DNA of 64,000 nucleotides from Branchipolynoe longqiensis (Eukaryota > Annelida > Polychaeta > Phyllodocida > Polynoidae), in NCBI GenBank assembly GCA_030323885.1, contig CM059188.1:116163974-116227973 (forward strand). Direction: 5' to 3'. Shown one piece after another: positions 45,995 to 57,154 of this stretch; position 1 is the stretch's first letter; the number at the start of each line of letters is the position of its first letter. Made by a program: the position numbers and the translations under genes. Below the pieces are notes generated by a model. That model worked only from the letters and a program-made list of their open reading frames with translations. It searched no databases and was not told the DNA's origin.

Positions 45995-46316
45995 GGGGGA
46001 GCGGGATGTAGCTCAGGCAGTAGAGTGTCCACCTGTGAAGGTGTCGGTCATCCAATCGATCCTGCTCAGTGGACACATTTGCAGTTTGGGCTATTTTCCG
46101 TTCCAACCAGTGGTCCACAACTGGTTCCTCAAAGGCTGTGGTATGTGCTGTCCTGTCTGTGGGAAAGTGCATATATAAGACCCCTTGCTGCTTATCGGAA
46201 AGAGTAGCCTATGTGGCGGCAGTGGGTTTCCTCCAAAGAAATATGTCAGAATGACCATATGTTTGACGTTCAATAGCTGATGATAAAAATCCATGTGCTC
46301 TAAAGGCAATTTAAAA
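45995..46316 (+). mobile_element. SINE family H, copy 4, with perfect target duplication
   Basis: Flanked by TGTAAATCGTTA at 45983-45994 and 46317-46328 (12 of 12). Head GCGGGATGTAGCTCAGGCAG, body as in other copies, and tail TGTGCTCTAAAGGCAATTTA. Insertion point is 30 nt upstream of exon 7. Confidence 0.92.
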
Positions 46317-46357
46317 TGTAAATCGTTAATAACAAAGCAGATGTTTTCATTTTGCAG

Positions 46358-46435
46358 GTTAAACCACTCGACAGATGCACCGAAGGTCACCTCCAGTGGG
46401 AGTTGGTTCACGCGGGGGTCAAAGTTCAGGTTCAG
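46358..46435 (+). CDS. FRMD5: FRMD5-like exon 7 (post-F3 segment)
   Basis: Acceptor TTTTCATTTTGCAG. The donor GTGAGA at 46436 is chosen over GTTCAG at 46428 because it restores the family motif RFRYSG as KFRFSG across the junction. It encodes LNHSTDAPKVTSSGSWFTRG then SKFRF, ending with AG of a Ser codon. A family-H SINE with a perfect 12-bp target-site duplication ends 30 nt before the acceptor. Confidence 0.9.
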
Positions 46436-46518
46436 GTGAGAGCATTAACCCAGAGTTATAATGTATGCGTCCCTTCCCATCCCCTAAATTTCTTCTCTTT
46501 TTTTGTAAACCACCAGGA

Positions 46519-46622
46519 TATGGGTCATTCTCTGAAACTAGGCACCACGTATTTGGTCTCCACGTTACGATGGTGATAATATTTTTATTAAATTTTATTT
46601 TTAATAGCAAGTCAAATAATTA
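46519..46622 (+). mobile_element. Element P, left-end fragment
   Basis: ATGGGTCATTCTCTGAAACT and ATTTGGTCTCCACGTTAC match the left ends at 30640 and 27282. Confidence 0.7.
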
Positions 46623-47357
46623 TACCTGGTGAACCACTGGAGGTGCAGAGACACGAGCGAGAAATGCTTGAACCGTTGGTCTAGAAAGGACCCACTTAAA
46701 ATTCAAAAGATTTAAATTGGACTAGTGCTGCCCAGCGGTGAAAACTAAGTGTTAACATACTTATCCGTTATGAGTAGGATAAATAAATTCATCCCCCCCC
46801 CCCCCAAAAAAAAAAGTTGCATTTTGCTAACAGTCATGCAATACACGATATTCACATGCATGCACTGTGGCAACGGTCCCACAACCATATTGTTCGTCAT
46901 CGCCGTCAGATGTCGCATGTGTTGTGAATATTGTGTATTAAAAGTGACTGACTAGTTTGGTACCCTCCTACAATTTTCAAAAGGGTCCAAACATGAAAGT
47001 TGTCATGGAAGCTCCAATGACCCAAAAGCAATATACTTTTGGAATTTTCTAAATATCCCAAAATTTGACTGACATACATGCATTTGAAAGTTAGTAATTT
47101 CCATAGATTTTGTATGCGCTGTGGCAACAGTCCCACAACCGTAGTGCTTGTCATCGCCGTCAGATGTCGCATGCGTTGTGAATATTGTGTATTGTTCTCA
47201 TCTTATCTTTATGTACAAACATATAGTTATCATTTTCTTCAAATTTTTTTGCGTTGACTTTGTTTGATATTAATTTGTTTCTCTAAGATGTGAAGCCTAA
47301 TTTCGTGGTGTGGTGTATGTAGCCTGTGTTGACCTGTTTATATGTTACACACATGTT
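46623..47357. other. Intron sequence with one local duplication
   Basis: A block (GTCATCGCCGTCAGATGTCG CATG[T/C]GTTGTGAATATTG) occurs at about 46897 and again at 47149. No gene seen. Confidence 0.6.
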
Positions 47358-47405
47358 CCCGTCCTGATATGACCTTAGATGTTGCTAGGACGTAAAACAA
47401 CAAAC
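47358..47405 (+). mobile_element. SINE family A tail fragment
   Basis: CCCGTCCTGATATGACCTTA then GTTGCTAGGACGTAAAACAA. Confidence 0.75.
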
Positions 47406-47861
47406 ACGTCATGTTTAAGTATTCCGGTTGGTTGACTCTTTGTTAACTTGTTTAACAGATGGATCTTGTCTGCCGAGAGATTAGACAATTTATTATTCGC
47501 AATTTCTATACATATTCTACAAACATAACTAACCTGTCGACAATAATAGAAATTGTAGGAACAGTGTAGCCATTAATAGTTGTCTTCCAACTGCCCCTTA
47601 TAAACAAAATAACACCTGAAAAAAAATCATGAACCCTGGAGCTAATATAAAAATAACCTACAGACCGCTCTTTAAGGAAACAAACACATGTTAGAAAAAG
47701 ATACAATGAGATCAGCACATATTCATCAATTTAGACAAATGTCCAACTGATTAACGTCGAGTGTGTAACTGATTAACATCTTCTCTTTGCGCTTTCAGTA
47801 TTCTTGAAGTTGTTCAGTTTGCGCGCCACCTGGTGGTGTCTGGTTACGTTTTTTTTAAATA

Positions 47862-48030
47862 CAGTAAAACCTCTCTAAATCGACTGACCATGGGACCGAC
47901 TTTAAATTGTCCCCATTTAGGGAGGTGGTCGGTTTAGGGATTTTTTTGGGTATCGTTTGGGACCCAATAAATCGATCGATATAGGGGAGTGGTCGATCTG
48001 TGGAGGTGGTCGGTTATAGAGGTGTTACTG
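47862..48030 (+). mobile_element. MITE family F (TA-flanked, mariner-like)
   Basis: CAGTAAAACCTCTCTAAATC to TATAGAGGTGTTACTG, TA on both sides; 169 bp, interior GGAGGTGGTCG words. Confidence 0.85.
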
Positions 48031-48212
48031 TAGTGTGATACACATATGTGTAGAAGGGGCGGTGGCTTCTCAGGTACTTCTCAGCAACTTAGTGTGTAGT
48101 GGCTTCTCACCAAGTGTAGACACCTGCCTGTGCCCCAACGTTGAAGTGTTAATTTCCTCTCAACCCCTTGACCCTAGTTTAGTCACGTGACACCTACTCA
48201 TGTAGCAGTCCG

Positions 48213-48683
48213 CAGGGTTCTTACGGGGCCTGGAAAGTCTCGAAAAGTCTTGAACTTCATTTGCCCCATTTCAAGGCATTGAAAAGCCTTGAATTTAACC
48301 TATTTTAGGTAATTAGTCTTGAAAAGCCTTGAATTCCATTAAACTGTCCCCACTGATCTCAATTAGTCTGAAATCGCCATTCGCGCCATTGTTGTTTTTT
48401 TCCTGAAATCCAAATGAAAATACAGTAAAGCCTCTCTAAATCCACCAACCTTGGGACCGACTTTAAGTGGTCCATTTAGGGAGGTGGTCGATTTAGGGAG
48501 TTAGAATATGGTTACAATGGTATTGTTGGGACGCAAATAAAGTGATCGATATAGGGGAGTGGTCGATCTGTGGAGGTGGTCAGTTAGAAAGGTTTGACTG
48601 TAGTCTTGAATTCCTATCAAAAACAGCCTTGAAAAGCCTTGAAATAGCCTTGGATTGCATATCTTCACATATGTACGGACCCT
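48213..48683 (+). mobile_element. MITE family C, interrupted by family F
   Basis: CAGGGTTCTTACGGGGCC to ATGTACGGACCCT. AGTCC occurs on both flanks. Family F splits it at 48423-48600. Confidence 0.85.
48423..48600 (+). mobile_element. MITE family F nested in family C
   Basis: CAGTAAAGCCTCTCTAAATC to AGAAAGGTTTGACTG, TA on both sides. The uninterrupted C sequence reads GAAAATAGTCTTG, so the TA target is known. Confidence 0.9.
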
Positions 48684-48929
48684 AAGTCCAGCAGACATGC
48701 GTTCTTGTTACTGATTCACACAAAGACGCCACACCAGGGGAGAGAGCCATGGACACCAAGCAGCTGGTGTTCTTCTGCCTTGTCACGCCTCACCCGAAGC
48801 CTGGTCCGGCAGCTACAGTGTGTCACCAGAGGGGGGCTCGCTGCTGGCCAGTTTGTAGGTTTATGGAGGACCAGAACAGCAGAAAAAGTCAAGTGAAAAG
48901 GCACCTAGTTCCTGGGCACATCTAAGTGT

Positions 48930-49680
48930 AGAATGCTGGATGTGGAGATAACAGTTTCAAGTGGTGGGCTGTCTGGGTGGTGATATGGAAATATTAGGTA
49001 CAGGTGATAGGATAGGCTGTTGTGTGGTGATATGGAGATACTAGATACAGGTGGTAGGTTGTCGGGTCATTATATGGAGATACCAGTTACAAGTGGTAAA
49101 CTGTCTGGTGGTGATATGGAGGTACTAGGTACAGATGGTAGGTTGTTGGGTAGTGATATAGAGATAATAGTTACAGGTAATAGGTTGTTGAATGGTGATA
49201 TGGAGATGCCAGTTACAGGTGGTAGGGTGTTGGATGGTGATATGGAAATACTAGGTAGAGATGTGGTAGGTTGTCGGGTGGTGATATGGAGATACTAGAC
49301 ACATGTGGTAGGTTGTCGGGTGGTGATACCAGTTACAAGTGGTAAACTGTCTGGTGGTGATATGGAGATACTATGTACATATGGTAGGTTGTCGGATGGT
49401 GATATGGAGATATTAGGTACAGGTAGTAGGCTGTCAGGTGGTGATATGGAGATATTAGATACATATTAGGCTGTTGAGTGGTGATATGGAGATACCAGTT
49501 ACAGGTGGTAGGTTGTCTGGTGGTGATATGGAGATACTAGGTACAGGTGGTAGGGTGTTGGGTGGTGATATGGAAATACTAGGTATAGATGTGGTAGGTT
49601 GTCAGGTGGTGATATGAAAATACTAGGTGTCAGTAATCTGTAGGTGGTGATATGGGGAGGTACTAGGTACAATGAAGACT
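48930..49680 (+). repeat. Minisatellite, 42-bp unit
   Basis: About 18 units of GGTGATATGGAGATACTAGG TACAGGTGGTAGGTTGTCGG GT with variants and partial units. Confidence 0.9.
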
Positions 49681-49930
49681 CATGATTCTTGAAGAAGATG
49701 GTATATATCAACAGATAACCATGTTGGCTGTTTTACAGACTCAGAAGTTCAAACTAACCAGCCACATGTTACTGGGTAATTCACCTTGTTACATACTACT
49801 CAAGTGAAAACAACTACTGTCCCATAATAATAATAATAATAATAGTAATTATTATTATTATTATAATTATAATAAAATATTTATTTCCACATGTTCATTG
49901 TATGTACAAGTTGATCTTTATATAAGTTTT

Positions 49931-50215
49931 AGGCTACGGTAAAGGAAAGAGAGCGCGAACAATGAGTAGTGGTGGGGAACCTTCTTTATTTTTGCTTGAA
50001 GTTCCCTTGGCCAGGCAAAATAACAGCCCTACCTAAGGCTAAAAATAAGTGGTGCTGCGAGTGCAATCAAAGCGGGAATGAGCCAAGCAGCAATGAAATG
50101 GCAGTCCCGGGGCAAAAGAGTGGCCCGGGGTGAATGTACAGTGAAGAATAAATAAGAAATTAATAATATATAATTAATTAAAGAGAGAAGGGGGAAACTC
50201 CGCCTACTTATATAT
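49931..50215 (+). repeat. Unclassified repeat V, copy 1
   Basis: GAGTAGTGGTGGGGAACCTT, AACAGCCCTACCTAAGGC, AGTCCCGGGGCAAAAGAG and AACTCCGCCTACTTATATAT appear in the same order, diverged, at 54045-54390. Class unknown. Confidence 0.5.
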
Positions 50216-50309
50216 ATATAATAAATTATATTCTACATCAGTAATGCTTCACATGAAAAAGGAGAAAGCAGAAGTACAATACCTATGAGTTGCTTTCCCC
50301 AGTTAAAAA

Positions 50310-50575
50310 TACGGTCGAGTCAAACCAGGGACCTGTTAAATCTATACTTGTCGCTTCCTAGCCTGGCGTTCGGTATTAATAAGATGGGGCAAGGACTGAT
50401 TAGCTCAGTGTCAGGTTAATGTGATTGAGTGGGAAATCAGATCATTGTGCCGGTGGCCTGATTTCCCAGTGGGGCAGCACTAGGAAATCGCCATGAGTGT
50501 GCACTGCTACAAATCGGTACCCGTCCTGGTATGACCTTAGATGTTGCCAGGGTGTAATACTCCAACAACCAGCCA
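50310..50575 (+). mobile_element. SINE family A, 5'-truncated
   Basis: CGGTCGAGTCAAACCAGGGA to GGTATGACCTTAGATGTTGC and CCAGCCAACG. Confidence 0.83.
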
Positions 50576-50861
50576 ACGAACCTATGGGACTCATTAAGCT
50601 GTGCATGTTATGGGGATCAGCTCTTTTTTTTCTTCTTTTTTTGTTGTTGTAAATATTTGATTCATCTGAACACATATTTTGTCAGCGCCGAGGCACTGGT
50701 CTTGCATTGGTGTCATACTGTTTATGCTGTCGTTGTGTATTGACGTCCATGATTTCTGTACCATTTTGCCCCTTGATGCTGGATGTCACAGGGAAGTGTG
50801 GTAATTATCCACTTGCACTGCGCCTCACTCCACGATCAACCATTCACCCTTTCTTTTCTGC

Positions 50862-51080
50862 ACCCAACCAGTGGTCCACAACTGGTTCATCAAAGGCTGT
50901 GGTATGTGCTGTCCTGTCTGTGGGAAGGTGTATATAAAAGACCCCTTGCTCGGAAAGAGTAGCCTATGTGGCGGCGGCGGGTTTCCTCCAAAGAAATATG
51001 TCAGAATGACCATATGTTTGACGTCCAATAGCCGATGATAAAAATCAATGTGCTCTAGAGGCGTGATTAAGTCAATTAAA
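50862..51080 (+). mobile_element. SINE family H, 5'-truncated copy
   Basis: Begins at CCAACCAGTGGTCCACAACT and ends GCTCTAGAGGCGTGATTAAG. Confidence 0.85.
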
Positions 51081-51167
51081 CTTTTCATTCTGCACCCAAC
51101 CCTCAAGCAACTTTTGCTCCTTATAAAAACTGGACCCGAATGACATAATGAGACCATGGCGGCAGTC

Positions 51168-51449
51168 TTAGGCTGTGTATCTATAGACTGTTCCTTTGTG
51201 GCATGTTCCCTTGTTCCGTGTGCGCTTGTGACCTTGTGACGTGCCACACAAACAATGAACCTGTGTTTTGCTTAATGGTCATTCCCATAGGTTGGACCCT
51301 GCGACCGTATGACCTTGTGCATGGCACATGTGACATACTGACTGGGAATATAGAGAATGAACATGTCCATTGTCTGTTTGGCACATCACAAGGGAACACG
51401 GAACAAGGGAACACACCACAAAGGAACAGGCTATGAATACACGGCCTAA
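51168..51449. mobile_element. Palindromic MITE I, copy 3
   Basis: TTAGGCTGTGTATCTATAGA CTGTTCC at the left; GGAACAGGCTATGAATACAC GGCCTAA at the right. Confidence 0.85.
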
Positions 51450-51540
51450 CCCTTCTCCTCTGCTTTCAAACCCAATGCACATATGTGGAAAATTAGACTG
51501 GAATTAGCTGACTATTCATCCATATATTATTAGCTCCATA

Positions 51541-51892
51541 ACCGGGCATGGTGGCCAAATCGGTAGAGCGAAAGCCTCCCGTGCGGAAGGTCGAGTCAAA
51601 CCAATGACTTACAAAATTGATACTTGTTGCTTCCTAGTAACATCTAAGGTCCTATCAGGACCGGGATCGACTTGTGACAGTGCACACTGATCGCAATTTT
51701 ATAGTGCTGCCCCACCGTGAGACTAGGCCCCCATGACCCGATATCCCACACAGTCACATTATCCTCATACTGAGCTAACCAGTCCTTGCCATATCATATT
51801 GATGCCCAGCGCTAGGCTAGGTAGCGAAAAATATCAACTTTATAAGTCATTGGTTTGACTCGGCTGGGATTCGAACTCCCGACCTTCCATAC
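51541..51892. mobile_element. Head-to-tail joined SINE family A pieces in opposite orientation
   Basis: Plus-strand head and body start at 51541-51648 (GGTGGCCAAATCGGTAGAGC), then a minus-strand copy from about 51649 (ACATCTAAGGTCCTATCAGG) to 51890 (GGGATTCGAACTCCCGACC), giving an inverted arrangement. Confidence 0.8.
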
Positions 51893-52250
51893 CAGGGATG
51901 AAAGATCTCCGCGGTTTCGCGGATTTCCAGGATTTCTTATATTTACCGATTAATGTTAAACAAAATTCCAAAAGATGGGATGTATATGACAACAGTTGGG
52001 TGGTTCGAATCCCGTTCTTATATGACCTTAGATGTAGCTAGAACATCAAACCTAAGCAAGAAAGTGTTAGATATGGGCGATGGTGCAATCACAACAAGGC
52101 TAGTTGAAACCTGACTTCCGGTATTTTTCCGCGATTCCCTGACATTGCTAAGCCTATGGAGAAGATCTGTGTTATCGTGGAAATTCGCCATCGGTGTAAT
52201 AATTTGGGCTTGTTTTCCGCGGTTTTTGCTGGAGACCACTTTCATCCCTG
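51893..52250 (+). mobile_element. MITE family B copy
   Basis: CAGGGATGAAAGATCTCCGC to CCACTTTCATCCCTG; CATAC is found on both flanks. Confidence 0.87.
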
Positions 52251-52444
52251 CATACGAACCATTGGGCAGGTTCATTCCGGTCGATTGTTGCCAGGGTGCA
52301 GGAATCAGAGTGGACAGTTTTATACCGTTACACAAGTCTTCTTTTTTATACACACACACAGCAAGCTTTAAATTACAGACAAATTTTCTACATCCCAAGC
52401 TTTCGATTTACATATTGGAAGTGCCCTTTGTAAATGAGTGTTTC

Positions 52445-52683
52445 TAATGCTAGGTACACACCTACCGTTTACAACTCGCGCACTAAAACTCGCGACCCGA
52501 CCCGACCCGCTTAAAACTGAAAATGGGCCGATTCATTTTTCTAATCGCGAATCGCAATCGTAAGGAAGTACTTTTAGCCCTAAAATTGAGTTTTAAGTCG
52601 CGAATCGCAATAGACTTTTGGGCAATTTTAGATCGAATACGGTAGGTGGGTGTGGAAAAACGGTAGGTGTGTACCTGGCATTA
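52445..52683. mobile_element. Fold-back MITE E, copy 3
   Basis: TAATGCTAGGTACACACCTA CCG to CGGTAGGTGTGTACCTGGCA TTA, near-perfect inverted ends. Confidence 0.85.
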
Positions 52684-54000
52684 CATAATCTTTTTTAAAA
52701 ATTTGTTTAATGATGGTTTATTTGCCTTGTCAATAACATATAAGTTTGTGATAGAACTTGTTTTTAATGCTGAACAGATTTAGTCATTAAATTATCGATT
52801 TCACTTTAAGAATTACCTCTGCTTTCTCTGGTAGTTAATTGTTAGTCTATAGACGAGATCACGGTTCCGAGTGCGCCAGCGCTGAAAACGGCGTTGGCAG
52901 CAAAGCAAAGGCGTACAGCCATTGAGTTTGCCGATGCGCGTAGGGCAAAACTTCTATTTTATTCAAAATTTATAGAAATACATAACAATTTGGCACAAAG
53001 ATGGACGGAAGGATGCAATATAATAATATAATGAATATGTTTAAGACACAACTCTCCATAATTAAGCATTTTGAGCTAAGAAACATAGAATTTCAGTCAC
53101 TTTACAGGCTGATTGATGTTTAGATCATTGATTAGCCAGAAGTAATTCTTGTTCTAAATATTAAAATGTCAAATGTGTCAGCAAAAACTTGTTTCAAAGA
53201 AATAAATAACCAATATCTGATTAACCCTACTCATTTTCTATTTCTATATATGTCATTAACCATAGGATATAAATAAAAACATGAATAAAATAAGTAAAAC
53301 TGATTCTGGCTATGGCTCTAACACTAGTCTGAGTGCCCAGATTTGTCTAAATCTAAATGCACATGGCATAAGGTGTGTTGATTATATTGATGTAAATGCA
53401 ATGCTGGATAAAAGATTATTATCTTAATTTATTATATATATTTTTTTAGTTTGTGTTCTATGTTTCAAACAAGAGCTGAGATGAGCTGAAACTAGCACAT
53501 TTCATAACTGCACCCAGTGTATTAGTATGTGCTTCTGATGTGTTTGTTTTGCTCTGACACATCCCACAATGCACCGCGAAGCTGGAACGGTGATGTAGTC
53601 TATTCTTTTTGTTCAAAACTAAATCTTATTTCGCCAACAAACACATGGTGCCAATAACCTAGTTCCTCTTGTTCTAGGGTTAATTTTCTCACGCATATTG
53701 CTTTACAATTGTCAACAAACTATCAGGAGTTATTGTGCTGATCATTCAATGTCAGGCAACTTTGTGTTTACATCGTCCTCTCGCCACTAGAGGCGTGCCC
53801 ATCTGTCGGGTTCCAGTACCCATTGTGGCCGCTAGATGCTGTCTGAGTGTATTCAGATGTATCCTGCACAGAGCTTCGCTGGCGGCGCATAGTGGCAAAT
53901 AGTGGAACTAACTCTTATTAACAAAATGTTATACTGAAAGAAATAATTCAGTGCGTATATTTGTACATTCCAGTCAGCAGTTGACTATATATATATTAGA
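52684..54000. other. Intron sequence with a G-core fragment
   Basis: Only 52915-52985 is recognised (CATTGAGTTTGCCGATGCGC with TTTATTCAAAATTTATAGAA, a single G-core piece). The rest is AT-rich without a gene. Confidence 0.5.
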
Positions 54001-54002
54001 TT

Positions 54003-54046
<44 letters not shown>
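54001..54046. repeat. AT microsatellite
   Basis: (AT)n with few interruptions. Confidence 0.9.
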
Positions 54047-54049
<3 letters not shown>

Positions 54050-54390
54050 AGATGGCTACGCCCTCGTAGGAGAAAAGAGACAAAGCGAGGAGTGGTGGAA
54101 GCCTCCGATTTATTGACCCAGTGTATTAGCATGTGCCATGTGCTTCTCGAGGCTCTGGCCGAGCAATATACCGCCCTACCTACTACAAAGCTTGAAATCT
54201 AGGCTCATGTGAAGCCAACTGTATGTACAGGCACGTGACCGGAGTGGTGTCGCACAAAAAGGGGTCCCGGAACGCCGAAAATCGGCTGAACCGGTGTATG
54301 AATAAATAAATAAATAATAAATAGCATGCATATTAAAAGAGAAATAAGTATCACAAGATGCTCCGCCCCTTTATATTCATATTATACGTT
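54047..54390 (+). repeat. Unclassified repeat V, copy 2
   Basis: GAGGAGTGGTGGAAGCCTCC, ATACCGCCCTACCTAC and ATGCTCCGCCCCTTTATAT align in order with 49931-50215. Confidence 0.5.
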
Positions 54391-55039
54391 ATATCTCACA
54401 TATATATATATAATTACATGAATATATATTACATATGTGGAAGTAAAATGCATTCTAAAGACATTCACACATAGCTACCACCTGCGATCTAAGTTAAACA
54501 GTGATGCTTATGAGAAAAGCCCCTATTATCACTCATTAATATGAGTTTGCAAAATGTTACACAACTTATTTGATCCACTATGACACATCATCATCCATAA
54601 ATTAAGCTCTCAACATGCTACAGTACCTATTTCAATAGGCAAAAGTCATATCATATGTGTACTAAAAGATGATGCTGTGTGAAAAATGACATGCTGAGTT
54701 TTTAAATCACCATTATCCAATTTAAATCATAATCATGCCCTTGAATCTTAGTTTGACAACATATTCTAACTCAATTCAACTCCAAGAATGATTCGTTGGT
54801 ATATTCCCAGTAAGCTGAAATAGTACAGTACATGCTAAAACTCACCTGATATCGATGTGCAGTTCTCAAAGTTGGGGTGCTTCAGGCACATTTCCACACT
54901 GACATTGTTTTGATTACTGCGTTACTACGGCGATAATAGCAGAGAACACTTGCACCTCTGTGCCTGGCCTTTGAAACTACCACAGTGGCGACCTCTGGTG
55001 AAACAAAGGTCAGGGCCCGTATGCACCAATCGGGGTTAA

Positions 55040-55656
55040 GGGCGCATTCCATATACGCGTAATGCGTAATGCGAATGCGAATGCGACAAAAAATCGAAAC
55101 GCCTTGAAACCTATGAGCTACATTCCATACACGCGTAATGCGTAATGCGAATGCGAATGCGTCAGAAATTCATTATCCCGATCGGTCCCTATAGCGATCG
55201 GTGTGTAATGCGTTATGCGTCAAGCTGGATGTGAATAGAAACCTGAGTCTGATGTCTCCATTAGTTTAACACCAGGAGAGGCGACTGAGCATTACAGAAT
55301 AGCCTCACAGAGGGGTGCTAATTGGAAACACATGGTGAGCTGGGCACCAGGGAGACATAGGGTTAGGGGAAAGCTAAAAATGCTACCATATGCACAGAAA
55401 TATGAATACTTATCTATAATTTGGTTATAATAAAGGTAGGAACCCCCATGTGACATACAAAAAGTTACATAGATATACATGCAATATTTGGTCACATACA
55501 GAGCAGTATGGAGAATAATTGTTTATTTTTATTTTTTAAATATAGCCAGTCGTGCGCCACATAACGCATTACGCGTATATGGAATGCTGGCATTCGCATA
55601 ACGCATAACGCGTAACGCATAACGCATTACGCATTACGCGTATATGGAATGCGCCC
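55040..55656. mobile_element. Palindromic MITE T, nested
   Basis: GGGCGCATTCCATATACGCG to CGCGTATATGGAATGCGCCC, a perfect 20-bp inverted terminus. Arms repeat TAATGCG and AATGCGAATGCG words; the left arm terminus is repeated at about 55122. Confidence 0.9.
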
Positions 55657-55772
55657 TTTAGGCTTAGCCGGAGTTAAGACACTAGCCGCGGATAGCTACC
55701 TGAGGGTAGCGGGGGGTTTGAGAACGGTCTAAATCGGTATGCACCAATATTTTAGCCGCTGCGGATAGCTAA

Positions 55773-57119
55773 TCAATCAATCAATCAATAGTTCCATCCT
55801 CTAGTCGAGGGTTGGATGCAATGGTTCTCCACTTGTCCCGATGTTGTGCTGTTCTGATAGACTGTGAATAATTCAAGCCTGTCCACTGTGAAATATTTGT
55901 AAACCATGATGTTCTTGGTCTCCCTCTCCCTCTGCTGCCATTCACCTTCCCTTCCAACAATGTACGGTATATTGAACTCTGACGAATGATGTGGCCAAAA
56001 TAAATAAGTTTCTTTGTCTGTATAGTGGCAAACAAGCTTTTCGTATTTTTAATTTTTCTGAGAACTTCTTTGTTGGTGATCTTCTTTGTCCATGATATTT
56101 TCATCATCCTTCGATAAGTCCACATCTCAAATGCTGCTAAACGTTTGTACATTTTCTTAGAGATTGTCCATGTCTCTGCCCCATACATTAGAGTAGACCA
56201 CACATAACACTGAAGAATACGCTTCCTTGTTTGTATTAATATCTTACTTGATGTTAACACTCTATACATTTTGGAGAATGTTGTTCGGGCTATTGTTATC
56301 CTTCTTTTAATTTCTTCCTCACATCTCCCATCATTTGTAATCTTTTGTCCGAGATATATGAATTCGGATACTTGTTCTATGTTTGTGCCATCTATGGTTA
56401 TATTGACATTTGGTTTATCTGTCTTTTTACTTATAACCATTGTTTTGGTCTTCCTGGCATTCATCTTCATGTTGAATAGTATTCCAGCTTTATTGATTCT
56501 ATTCACTATATCTTGTAGGTTTTTCTCACTGTCTGCTAGTATTACACTGTCATCGGCATATCTAAGATTGTTGATGTTCATGCCACCTATTGTCACTCCC
56601 TTGCAATCTTCAATGTGTCTGAAAATCATCTCTGTGTACAGGTTAAATAGACATGGTGACAATACACACCCCTGTCGAACTCCTCGTTTAATCATAACTT
56701 CATCCGATAGGCCCTGCTCCATTTTTATAAATGCACGTTGTGTCCAGTATAAGTTCACAATTAGTTTAATGTCTTTGCCATTGACACCAATATCTTGTAA
56801 ACATTTGATTAACAGTTCATGATTGACTCGGTCGAAGGCCTTCTCATAGTCAATAAAGCAGGCATAAACATCCTGGTTCACTTCACAATAACGTTCGCAA
56901 ATCATTCTCATATTGAAAATCCCTTCACGTGTACCTCTTCCAGATATAAACCCACTTTGTACGTTACTGATTTGTTCTTCAATTTTCTGTCTGTTTCTCA
57001 GTAAAATTATTTTCAGGATCATCTTCAACATATGACTCATCAGGCTTAGTGTTCTGTACTCAGTACACAATGTTGGTTTTAGCTTCTTTGGGAGTCGCAC
57101 AAATATGAGTCCATATTTG
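55773..57119 (-). mobile_element. 5'-truncated non-LTR retrotransposon (LINE) with target-site duplication
   Basis: On the minus strand the element runs from a truncated reverse-transcriptase frame to a (GATT)n-like 3' tail (ATCAATCAATCAATCA on the plus strand at 55771-55787). The direct repeat TGCGGATAGCTAA lies on both sides (55760-55772 and 57120-57132; 13 of 13 identical). No second frame or poly-A tail is seen. The tail of short repeats is like that of RTE- or L2-type elements; the clade is not certain. Confidence 0.9.
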
Positions 57120-57154
57120 TGCGGATAGCTAACCGTGAGGTTAGCTATCCGCAC
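55781..57154 (-). CDS. LINE reverse transcriptase, N-terminally truncated, open frame
   Basis: 457 codons without a stop. The first 11-12 codons (57154 to about 57120) come from the target-site duplication and flanking DNA; the element itself starts near KYGLIFVRLPKK, inside the fingers region, so the endonuclease domain is missing. Visible RT blocks: RTLSLMSH (about 34-41), QSGFISGRGTRE (66-77), FIDYEKAFD (100-108, first catalytic Asp), GVRQGCVLSPCLFN (158-171) and RYADDSVILA (198-207, catalytic YADD). The C-terminal part has GHIIRQS and GSRGRGRPRTSWF, common in RT proteins of invertebrate LINEs. The frame is intact to its TGA or TAA-type stop just before the tail, so the insertion looks recent, but a copy this short could not mobilise itself. 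Confidence 0.9.
   Translation of the reverse strand: MRIANLTVSYPHKYGLIFVRLPKKLKPTLCTEYRTLSLMSHMLKMILKIILLRNRQKIEEQISNVQSGFISGRGTREGIFNMRMICERYCEVNQDVYACFIDYEKAFDRVNHELLIKCLQDIGVNGKDIKLIVNLYWTQRAFIKMEQGLSDEVMIKRGVRQGCVLSPCLFNLYTEMIFRHIEDCKGVTIGGMNINNLRYADDSVILADSEKNLQDIVNRINKAGILFNMKMNARKTKTMVISKKTDKPNVNITIDGTNIEQVSEFIYLGQKITNDGRCEEEIKRRITIARTTFSKMYRVLTSSKILIQTRKRILQCYVWSTLMYGAETWTISKKMYKRLAAFEMWTYRRMMKISWTKKITNKEVLRKIKNTKSLFATIQTKKLIYFGHIIRQSSIYRTLLEGKVNGSRGRGRPRTSWFTNISQWTGLNYSQSIRTAQHRDKWRTIASNPRLEDGTID

Noticed and set aside
46358..46427. Earlier donor (GTTCAG at 46428) for exon 7
   Set aside because: It would lose the KFRF-SG junction and break the frame with exon 8; the donor at 46436 restores the family motif.
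56271..56822. 183-residue plus-strand frame
   Set aside because: Antisense of the LINE reverse transcriptase, which has clear motifs on the minus strand.
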